NCBI GenBank assembly: GCA_003529325.1
Contig: DPVW01000002.1
Span: forward strand, 1 to 12,157
Length of the DNA stretch: 12,157 nucleotides
Source of the DNA: Candidatus Latescibacterota bacterium
Lineage (GTDB): Bacteria > Latescibacterota > UBA2968 > UBA8231
Direction: 5' to 3'
Made by a program: the position numbers and the translations under genes. The stretch's first letter is position 1. Every line of letters starts with the position of its first letter. Below the pieces are notes generated by a model that worked only from the letters and a program-made list of their open reading frames with translations, made no database searches and was not told where the DNA came from. Below, piece by piece: positions 6,580 through 12,157 of this stretch.

Positions 6580-8075
6580 TGCCCTCCGGTATCGAGATAG
6601 TCCATTTCGGGTCGTAGATTCCAGCGACAGGTATCAGCGGGCTGCACATGTTTCGCCCATCCCCTCAGGATTGGCAAGTCGGCGCGGTGGCGGGCCATCT
6701 CCTGGCGAACCAGGGCGGGATCCCAACCATCGAGCACCAGCGCCAGCAACTCGTTTCGAATGGTGGCGCAGTGGGGGTCGGCGATGCGGTCGTTGAGTTC
6801 GCGCGGGTCCTCGGCCAGGTGGAACAGCTGACTGGGCTGAGTGTCGTAGTAGTTCAGCTTCCAATCGCCGCGACGCACCATGCGTTGGACGATGCCGTGT
6901 TCGCCCGTCGGACCACCAGCGCCGGCACCGTCCAGACAGAACTCCGAAAAGGCGATGTCCTCCCAGGGTGCTGTCTTCGGTGACTGCAGCAGCGGCAGCA
7001 GACTGCGACCGCGAGATTGTGGCAATGGTGGACAGCCCAACGCGTCGAGCATGGTGGCATTCAGGTCGAGGCCACTGCAGACGCGATCGCTGCGCACATT
7101 TGGCGACAACCGGCCTGGCCACTTCAGGATGGCCGGTACTCGCACCGAGTCCTCGTAGAAAGTCTGCTTCCACCAGAGACCATGTTCGCCCACCTGTTCG
7201 CCGTGGTCGGAGGTATACACCACCAGTGTGTTGTCTTCCAGACCATTGGCTCGCAGCGCCTCGAGGATTTGACCGATGAGTCGATCCATGCAGGTCACGA
7301 GTGCCCAGTACGCGGTGCGGGCCCGCAGGATCTCGTCCTCGGGGACATCGACAATGCCACAGCCTTCGCGCCAGGCGCGGATGTGCGGGTGTAGATCGTT
7401 AGAAAATGGTTCAGGCGTCCTCGGCATCGTCATGCGCCCCTCGTAGAGGGCGTAGTCCTGCTGACGGGCCACGAAGGGCTGGTGGGGGAGCATGAAACCC
7501 ACCGACAGGGAGAAGGGCGTACTTTCCTGGCCGGCACGGTGGCGCACGCCGTAGCGGTCGAGCCAATGCACGGCGGCGGCAGTGACGTCCTCGTCGTGGA
7601 CCTGGTAGGCGGACTGTCCCGGACCCGACTTGGTCAGACTGACGCGAGCCGGTCCCGCCGTGCCGCTCAAGTCGCCGTGATCGGCGCCGCGACCACCTGG
7701 CTGGTTGGGGCCGTGGTCACCGACAAGACGCTCGGCATATCCGTGCAGTTGGTCCGGGCCGACGGCGTGCATGCGGCCCACCAACGCGGGACGATACCCT
7801 CCGGCGCCCATGGCATGAGCCAACGTGGGGATGGCGGAGTCGAGGATGTGACTGTTCGTCCAGACCCGATTCTCGTGCGGGTATCGACCGGTGAGGGATG
7901 ACATTCGCGAGGGCACACAGATTGGCGATGGGCAATAGCAGCCGTCCAGGGTGACGCCGTCCTGTGCCAACTGGTCGAGGTTTGGTGTCTGCACCAGAGG
8001 ATCCCCATACGCACCCATAACGAAAGGGCTGTGCTGGTCGGAGTGCAGGTAGAGAAGGTTGGGTCGCTCGTTCAT
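6576..8075 (-). CDS. Formylglycine-dependent sulfatase, choline-sulfatase-like branch
   Basis: Sulfatase of 499 residues, distinct from the one at 2582-4009. Active-site set: SDQH (12-15) with metal D13; maturation motif CVPSR at 53-57, C53 becoming formylglycine; LPHQP (196-200) with H198; TSDHGEQVGEHGLWWK (288-303) with D290, H291 and K303. The segment GRMHAVGPDQLHGYAERL (100-117) resembles the BetC choline-sulfatase signature GKMHFVGPDQLHGF, but the expected lysine is arginine (R101). Choline itself is not implied, because the flanking genes are sugar-type. It starts directly in the core strand (NLLYLHSDQH) with no signal peptide, so it is predicted cytoplasmic. The SD AAGGAT (8081-8086) is five bases from ATG and sits in a potential hairpin. 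It is the first gene of the minus-strand unit; its stop overlaps the cupin start. The sulfatase-maturing enzyme must be elsewhere. Confidence 0.95.
   Translation of the reverse strand: MNERPNLLYLHSDQHSPFVMGAYGDPLVQTPNLDQLAQDGVTLDGCYCPSPICVPSRMSSLTGRYPHENRVWTNSHILDSAIPTLAHAMGAGGYRPALVGRMHAVGPDQLHGYAERLVGDHGPNQPGGRGADHGDLSGTAGPARVSLTKSGPGQSAYQVHDEDVTAAAVHWLDRYGVRHRAGQESTPFSLSVGFMLPHQPFVARQQDYALYEGRMTMPRTPEPFSNDLHPHIRAWREGCGIVDVPEDEILRARTAYWALVTCMDRLIGQILEALRANGLEDNTLVVYTSDHGEQVGEHGLWWKQTFYEDSVRVPAILKWPGRLSPNVRSDRVCSGLDLNATMLDALGCPPLPQSRGRSLLPLLQSPKTAPWEDIAFSEFCLDGAGAGGPTGEHGIVQRMVRRGDWKLNYYDTQPSQLFHLAEDPRELNDRIADPHCATIRNELLALVLDGWDPALVRQEMARHRADLPILRGWAKHVQPADTCRWNLRPEMDYLDTGGQ
6582..6587 (-). 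promoter_or_regulatory. Ribosome binding site of the cupin gene
   Basis: The minus strand reads GGAGGG inside the last codons of sulfatase 2. It is 2 bases from the first ATG and 5 from the second, so translation may really begin at the second methionine (6576). The ATGA overlap at 6576-6579 adds coupling. Confidence 0.6.
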
Positions 8076-8225
8076 GATTTATCCTTGCTGGTTGGATGGC
8101 AAGGGTAGGCAGGTGGCGGGCCCGCAACAAGCAGGAGGACGAGGGGGCATTCTTGCAAGTTCTCAAGTCCTGGGTTTCATTGGCCCCATCACAGCATTCA
8201 CCCCTGTGGGAGACAGAGACGACAC
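8076..8225. promoter_or_regulatory. Divergent control region with several short palindromes
   Basis: These 150 bases separate the sulfatase 2 unit (minus) from the uronate-dehydrogenase-like unit (plus) and should hold both promoters. Symmetric elements seen: CCTTGC/GCAAGG with a 10-base spacer (8083-8104), the perfect 10-mer GCGGGCCCGC (8116-8125) and the perfect 8-mer CTTGCAAG (8152-8159), followed by TTCTCAAG. The motif CTTGC or its complement recurs in the first and third of these, so they may be copies of one operator. I see no strong sigma-70 promoter. TTGCAA at 8153-8158 could be a -35-like element, but no good -10 follows. No convincing small gene is present here. Confidence 0.45.
8083..8104 (-). 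promoter_or_regulatory. Inverted repeat overlapping the sulfatase 2 ribosome site
   Basis: On the minus strand CCTTGC is followed after ten bases by GCAAGG, whose last bases are part of the AAGGAT SD of the sulfatase gene (ATG at 8075). In RNA this six-pair stem would hide the SD; in DNA it could be a dyad operator. Both readings are inference. The stem is short and not extended by flanking pairs. Confidence 0.4.
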
Positions 8226-8966
8226 ATGCGCATCGGGATCACAGGTGGCGCCGGCACTGTCGGCACGGTACTTCATTCCGGCCTTGATGGTGAACACGAC
8301 CTGGTGCGCTTTGACCGCACGGAGCGTGAAGACGTTGCGGCCGTGAGATTTGACAATGCCGCCGACGTGCAGGGCGTATTCGAAGGACTGCAAGCCGTCA
8401 TCCATCTGGCGGCTGACCCCAGTCCCAATGCTGACTGGCAGAGCGTGCGCGACAACAATGTGGAGGCGACCTTCCAAGTCATGGAGGAGTGTCGGCGCGC
8501 CGGCGTGGGTCGCGTGATCTTTGCCTCGACGAACCATGTCATGCACGGCAACGCCGTGTTGACGACGCCGGAAACCCTCGATCCGAGCAAACAACTGGCC
8601 ATGAAGGGGAAGGATCCGCCGAACCCCGATTCATTGTATGCCGTGTCGAAACTGTTCGGTGAGCATCTGGGCAAGCTCTACAACGAACGCTACGGCATCG
8701 AGTTTGTCGCCATGCGCATCGGCTGGATCACGGCCGACGACGATCCGGGCAGCCTGCAGGGTACGCGCGCAGCCGATTACATGCGGGCCGTGTGGCTCAG
8801 CCATCGCGACTGTGTGCAGATCTTCCGCCAGGCGTTGACGATGCCCTTGGGTTTCTTCGTCGCCTATGCGACCAGCGACAACACTCGCAACATCTATGAC
8901 CTGACCGAGACCCGGCGCGTGCTGGGATATGAACCGCAGGACAATGCGGAACCAGCCTTCGCGTGA
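8226..8966 (+). CDS. NAD-dependent epimerase/dehydratase family protein, uronate-dehydrogenase-like
   Basis: Short-chain extended-type dehydrogenase of 246 residues. NAD motif GITGGAGTVG (4-13); catalytic YAVSK with Y138 and K142; FASTNHVMHG (99-108) near the active site. The order and wording of blocks match uronate dehydrogenase (Udh): a short ~250-residue protein, FAS(S/T)NH after strand 5, LY.VSK.FGE, a RIG-start segment (RIGWITADD, 164-172), a W.SH.D element (AVWLSHRDCVQIF) and the ending GYEPQDNAE. Udh oxidises galacturonate or glucuronate to the aldaro-lactone. That substrate is therefore likely, but other sugar acids or sugars are possible. No strong SD is visible; GGGAGA lies about 12 bases upstream of ATG. 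It is the first gene of a plus-strand unit and divergent from the sulfatase 2 unit. Its stop overlaps the next start (GTGA). Confidence 0.85.
   Translation: MRIGITGGAGTVGTVLHSGLDGEHDLVRFDRTEREDVAAVRFDNAADVQGVFEGLQAVIHLAADPSPNADWQSVRDNNVEATFQVMEECRRAGVGRVIFASTNHVMHGNAVLTTPETLDPSKQLAMKGKDPPNPDSLYAVSKLFGEHLGKLYNERYGIEFVAMRIGWITADDDPGSLQGTRAADYMRAVWLSHRDCVQIFRQALTMPLGFFVAYATSDNTRNIYDLTETRRVLGYEPQDNAEPAFA
8963..8966 (+). promoter_or_regulatory. GTGA stop-start overlap, uronate-dehydrogenase-like to deacylase
   Basis: GTG at 8963-8965 starts the metallo-deacylase and TGA at 8964-8966 ends the dehydrogenase. This indicates translational coupling and supports the GTG start. Confidence 0.6.
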
Positions 8967-9727
8967 GTCCAACCCCGGTCGTGCGTGATTTTGCCGCGAT
9001 CGTGAAGCGCGTGCGTACCACTTCTCATGCCCTGCGGGAATTGGGAGAGGTAGAGGGCATGCCACTGTTATTGGCCAGAATCGGTGCCACCGAACCGGAC
9101 GTATTGCTTATTGCCGGCACCCATGGGGATGAACCGGCGACGGTGGAAGCGGCGCTGCAGGTGTTGGAGCGGGACAGCGTCGCCTGGGCCCGCGGATTTG
9201 GACTCGACGTGTTGCCCTGCACCAATCCCAGTGGCTATGTGCGCAACATCCGCGAGACCGCCCAGGGCGTCGACATCAACTGGTCCTGGGACCGGACCGA
9301 CGTGCCCGAGATCGAACTGCTGCGGGAATTTCTCCGCGGGCGGCGCTATCGGTTCATACTCGACTTCCACGAAGACTGGGAGACGGAAGGATTTTACCTC
9401 TATGAACATCGACTCGGCGTGGTCGCTGCCGGCCCCAAAATGATCGCCGCCATCGAGCCAATCTGTGCGATCAATCGAGATGCCCAGATCGAAGGCTGGC
9501 CAGCGCAGGACGGCGTCGTGTTGGCCAGTTCAAGCCAAGAGCGCATGGATCGAGGCGATGGATTTCCCCTCGTGTTGCTGCGCGATCACACGCCGCACAA
9601 ACTGACGACGGAAACCTCGACGGCATGGCCGATGGCACAGCGGGTGCGGGCGCACCACGCCGCCCTCGACACGTTGTTGACGCATTACGCGGCGCAGCCA
9701 GCGACTGGGGCAGATGACCATGAGTAA
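8963..9727 (+). CDS. AstE/aspartoacylase-like zinc deacylase (M14-related)
   Basis: Protein of 254 residues of the succinylglutamate desuccinylase/aspartoacylase group, which are zinc enzymes cleaving N-acyl amino acids or short peptides. Zinc and catalytic set seen: LIAGTHGDEPATVEAAL (49-65) with H54 and E57; NPSGYVRNIRE (88-98) with substrate-type R94; GVDINWSW (102-109) with N106; ILDFHED (132-138) with third zinc ligand H136; and TTETST (215-220) with the probable catalytic glutamate E217. All key positions are intact. No signal peptide, so it is predicted cytoplasmic. Start GTG is chosen because of the GTGA overlap; an AstE-type N-terminus follows after about 20 residues, so an internal start is possible. 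Coupling to a uronate-dehydrogenase-like gene suggests removal of an acyl or amino-acid group from the same compound, but the substrate is unknown. Confidence 0.88.
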   Translation: MSPTPVVRDFAAIVKRVRTTSHALRELGEVEGMPLLLARIGATEPDVLLIAGTHGDEPATVEAALQVLERDSVAWARGFGLDVLPCTNPSGYVRNIRETAQGVDINWSWDRTDVPEIELLREFLRGRRYRFILDFHEDWETEGFYLYEHRLGVVAAGPKMIAAIEPICAINRDAQIEGWPAQDGVVLASSSQERMDRGDGFPLVLLRDHTPHKLTTETSTAWPMAQRVRAHHAALDTLLTHYAAQPATGADDHE

Positions 9728-11363
9728 GCGCAGCAAGACCGAGATCATTACGCCGCCGGCGACGCCTGAAATTCTAACGCGACTCACCACCTGGTTCGAC
9801 CACCCAAGTGCGCGCTGGGGTGGGCCACTGGTGGCGGCTTTGTTAGCACTGTTGATCAGCGGCTCGACCTTCGATGCCAAGCTCAGCATCAGCGGTGACA
9901 ACACGGAGTTTGTGACACTGGCGCGATCCCTCGCCAACGGGGAGGGTTTGACCTACACCAATCTCCCCGAGCCACGCACGGCGACGAAATATCCTTTGGG
10001 ATTTCCTCTCCTACTGGCACCGCTGGCGGCTATGTTCGACGGCTGGGCGGGCCCCGGCACGGGCACGCCGGACTGGGTTGCCATGAAGTGGCTGGTGGTC
10101 CTGAGTTTTGCTGCCGGCATGTCTGTGTTTTACCTGCTGGCTCGCCAGGTCGCCGGTGGTCTTGGCGGCGTAGCGGCAACGGCGTTGGCCATAACGAACC
10201 CCCTCACCGTTGACTACAGCCATCAGGTCATGTCGGAAGTACCATTTCTAGCGCCCTCTCTGTTGGCACTGTGGTGTCTGCAGCGTGGCATCGAGCGCGA
10301 AGGCTGGCGGCACAATCGATGGCTCTGGGCCGGGATCGCTGCCGCCATTGTCGCCTACTATATCCGCAGCGTCGGCATCGTCTTGATCGGCACCCCCATT
10401 GCGCTCTTGCTGTTGCGTCGTGATTGGCAGCGGGCGGGGTTTGTCGGTGGCATCAGTTTCGCCGCAATGCTGCCCTGGGCATTACGCAACAGCGCCGCCG
10501 GCGGGAGCAGCGTCTACCTCAAGCAACTGCTCCAGGTGAATCCCTATTTTCCCGATGAGGGGCTGCTCGATTTCGGCGGCTTGTGGGAGCGGGTTGCCGG
10601 GCACATCCACTTTTACCTCGCCCAGGGGCTTACGGGCACCCTGTGGCCGAGTTTCGAGCCTACGGATTCGGCCCTCACGCCCGGGTCGGTGGTGATGCTG
10701 GCGTTGCTGGCAGGTTTTGTCTGGCATAGCGTGCAACAGCGGCGTCACCAGCTGCTGCTGATCTACATGGGTTTCTTTCTTGGCACCGTCGTGCTGTGGC
10801 CTTGGCCGGGGGATCGTTTCATCCTTCCCCTGGTCCCGGTGTTGTTATTGAGCGGTGTAACCGCTATCGGCGAGGGTGTCCTCTGGCTGCGATCAAAAGG
10901 TGCGGGGCCAACCGCCTTCGTTCTTGCCGCCGTCCTGCTGGGCATGGCGTTGGTCGGCAACGTGCGGGGCGGTTTGTCACGGCGGCTCGACAGATCGACA
11001 TCCCTTGTGCAGCTAGCTGCGGCGAGTCGTGCCGACTACCGGCCCGAATGGCGCAACTACATGGAGGCCGGTTTGTGGTTGCGGGCCAACGCGCCGGAGG
11101 AAGCGATCGTCACCTGCCGGAAGGCTTTCTGGATGCACGTGGTCTCCGGTCGCCGCACCATCGTCTACGCCTTCAAGGAGCCGGAGGCGGTGGTCGCCGG
11201 TTTCGACGCACACGGCGTCGATTATGCGATCGTGGAGCAACTCGGTTATTCCCACACCGGTCGTTTCCTGGTGCCCGCCCTGCAGTCAGCGGCGGAACGC
11301 TTTCCCATACTCTGGCACCGACCCGATCCGGACACCTACGTCGTTGGCGTCAATCCACCCTAG
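9714..11363 (+). CDS. GT39/ArnT-like integral membrane glycosyltransferase
   Basis: Polytopic membrane protein of 549 residues of the dolichyl-phosphate-mannose/ArnT type (GT-C fold), which transfer sugars from polyprenyl-phosphate donors on the outer face of the membrane. Seen: a first hydrophobic segment at 36-52; the loop signature with catalytic-type aspartate in SGDNTEFVTLARSL (60-73, D62); GLTY...KYPLGFPLLLAP (78-103); MSEVPF (173-178); and further hydrophobic segments near 124-144, 148-162, 176-190, 203-236, 243-256, 322-340, 346-364, 368-392 and 399-416. The last ~110 residues (438-549) are soluble and contain EAGLWLRANAPEEAIV, as in many bacterial relatives. ATG at 9714 overlaps the deacylase by 14 bp; a second ATG at 9720 is equally possible. 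The TAG stop overlaps the aldo/keto reductase remnant by 14 bp. Its link to the catabolic genes is unclear; the acceptor is unknown. Confidence 0.88.
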   Translation: MTMSKRSKTEIITPPATPEILTRLTTWFDHPSARWGGPLVAALLALLISGSTFDAKLSISGDNTEFVTLARSLANGEGLTYTNLPEPRTATKYPLGFPLLLAPLAAMFDGWAGPGTGTPDWVAMKWLVVLSFAAGMSVFYLLARQVAGGLGGVAATALAITNPLTVDYSHQVMSEVPFLAPSLLALWCLQRGIEREGWRHNRWLWAGIAAAIVAYYIRSVGIVLIGTPIALLLLRRDWQRAGFVGGISFAAMLPWALRNSAAGGSSVYLKQLLQVNPYFPDEGLLDFGGLWERVAGHIHFYLAQGLTGTLWPSFEPTDSALTPGSVVMLALLAGFVWHSVQQRRHQLLLIYMGFFLGTVVLWPWPGDRFILPLVPVLLLSGVTAIGEGVLWLRSKGAGPTAFVLAAVLLGMALVGNVRGGLSRRLDRSTSLVQLAAASRADYRPEWRNYMEAGLWLRANAPEEAIVTCRKAFWMHVVSGRRTIVYAFKEPEAVVAGFDAHGVDYAIVEQLGYSHTGRFLVPALQSAAERFPILWHRPDPDTYVVGVNPP

Positions 11364-12060
11364 TCCCAGTCCTGTCGGGGCAGTCCGGCACCGGTGCGTC
11401 ATTACGTAGCAGTCCGTCTGCTTTCAGTTCCGCCCAATAGTCACCGGGGATCGCCACTTTCAGCAGCTCGAAGTTTTCGCGCACCCGTGCGGGCTGCCGC
11501 GTGCCGGGGATGAGGGCGGTCACCACCGGATGGGCGAGAGCGAATTGCGAGGCAGCGGCCTTGATATCGGATCCATGCCGCTCACTCACCTGTTCGAGAC
11601 GCCGTGCCTTGTCGATCACCTCCGTCGGCGCGTCCAGGTAGTTGAACTTAGCGCCCTGGGCGGCACCCTTGGCGAGAATGCCGATATTCTTTTCCTGACA
11701 CAGGGGAAACAGTTCATCGAGGGCTTCCTGTTCCAGCAGGCTGTAGCGACCTGCGAGCAGGAAGCAGTCGAAGTCGCCATCATGGCCGAAGTCAGCCAGC
11801 ATCTCCCACTGGTTCATGCCAGCGCTCACCCCCGAGATCAGGCTCTGTTCGCGCAGTTTGGCGATCGCTGGATAGGCGTCACGAATGGCCACCTCCTAGT
11901 GATCATCCAGGTCGTGGATGTGCAATACATCCACCCGATCCAACTGCAGACGCTGCAGACTTTCTTCAAAGGACCGCATGATGCCGTCATGACTGTAGTC
12001 GAAGACCGGTTTGAACGGGGGTGGATTGTCGTAGATGTCCTGACCACGGTCCTCGTCCCC
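11350..12060 (-). pseudogene. Aldo/keto reductase remnant: in-frame TAG, N-terminus missing
   Basis: The minus strand encodes the C-terminal two thirds of an aldo/keto reductase of the D-threo-aldose/L-fucose dehydrogenase type. Before the stop I read DIYDNPPPFKPVFDYSHDG (from about 12039) and DRVDVLHIHDLDDH (11940-11899), with the family's HIHD catalytic-histidine region. TAG at 11896-11898 follows. Then EVAIRDAYPAIAKLREQ continues in the same frame, with GMNQWEMLADF, FLLAGRYSLLEQ and VTALIPGTRQPARVRENFELL, ending at TGA-type stop 11350. Further damage: the GGP(Y/F)NS block usually before GILATGA seems deleted (text reads NIGILAKGAAQG). The N-terminal third, with the catalytic Asp, Tyr and STKVG lysine, is not recognisable in any of the three minus-strand frames up to the window end, though the frame stays open. 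A sequencing error could explain the TAG alone, but not all three lesions. Listing only 11350-11892 as a 180-residue gene would be misleading. Confidence 0.8.
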
Positions 12061-12157
12061 AGTTGTTACGTTGCGCGCCCATTGTCGGGTTGAGGGTGTT
12101 CCGGTTGCAGGTATGATGGCGTGAGTTTGGCGGTCGGCGGGGGTTGTGGGAAGCCCG
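12061..12157. other. Unassigned end of window
   Basis: The minus-strand frame of the aldo/keto reductase remnant is open through these 97 bases, but its translation (it includes PATGTPSTRQWARN) does not look like that family, and neither do the other two minus-strand frames. I see no RNA gene, terminator or mobile-element end. It may be the break point of the truncated gene or simply its upstream region. Confidence 0.3.

Noticed and set aside
11388..11397. Perfect palindrome GCACCGGTGC near the convergent gene ends, as a terminator
   Set aside because: It is only 10 bp, has no loop for a stable hairpin and no T-run after it, and lies inside the reductase remnant coding frame.
10796..11440. 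Plus-strand frame of 214 codons inside the glycosyltransferase
   Set aside because: Arg/Gly-rich translation typical of a shifted frame; the glycosyltransferase frame continues with normal membrane and soluble segments.
11530..12093. Open plus-strand frame of 187 codons opposite the aldo/keto reductase remnant
   Set aside because: No domain is recognisable, and the opposite strand clearly encodes aldo/keto reductase blocks on both sides of the TAG.
1..12157. tRNA, rRNA, CRISPR array, transposase, integrase, toxin-antitoxin or defence genes
   Set aside because: None was seen on reading both strands; all large frames are explained by metabolic or envelope enzymes.

Overview
This is a protein-dense bacterial window of moderately high GC, with short intergenic gaps, Shine-Dalgarno (SD) starts and several ATGA/GTGA stop-start overlaps. 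I see no RNA gene, CRISPR array, insertion sequence, integrase or phage gene. The gene mix (formylglycine-type sulfatases, Gfo/Idh/MocA oxidoreductases, a ThuA-like protein, a TIM-barrel amidohydrolase, a cupin, a uronate-dehydrogenase-like enzyme) is the kind seen in free-living glycan and organic-sulfate degraders such as Planctomycetota, Verrucomicrobiota, Latescibacterota-like lineages and some Proteobacteria. No marker gene fixes the phylum.

Layout. (1) 23-688, minus: ThuA-like protein, divergent from (2) a plus-strand run at 757-4863: Gfo/Idh/MocA oxidoreductase, a divergent HisI-like protein, a DUF1330 protein, sulfatase 1 and an amidohydrolase. (3) A minus-strand unit read from 8075 down to 4856: sulfatase 2, cupin, second Gfo/Idh/MocA oxidoreductase. 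Its genes are joined by two ATGA overlaps, and its end overlaps the amidohydrolase end by 8 bp. (4) A 150-bp divergent control region at 8076-8225, then a plus-strand unit at 8226-11363: uronate-dehydrogenase-like enzyme, AstE/aspartoacylase-like metallo-deacylase (GTGA overlap) and an ArnT/GT39-like membrane glycosyltransferase (14-bp overlap). (5) 11350-12060, minus: an aldo/keto reductase remnant with an in-frame TAG, an apparent internal deletion and no recognisable N-terminus.

How the genes may work together (inference): the two sulfatases lack signal peptides and would act in the cytoplasm on small imported sulfated compounds. The Gfo/Idh/MocA, ThuA-like, cupin, amidohydrolase and uronate-dehydrogenase-like enzymes would then oxidise, rearrange and hydrolyse the sugar or lactone part. 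No transporter, glycoside hydrolase, polysaccharide lyase, sulfatase-maturing enzyme or transcription factor is present, so these must lie elsewhere.

The least expected element is the HisI-like gene. It keeps the phosphoribosyl-AMP cyclohydrolase framework but has lost all three aspartates of the metal motif, and it sits with a DUF1330 gene inside a catabolic operon with no other histidine gene. No defence system or other clearly new multi-gene machine is evident.
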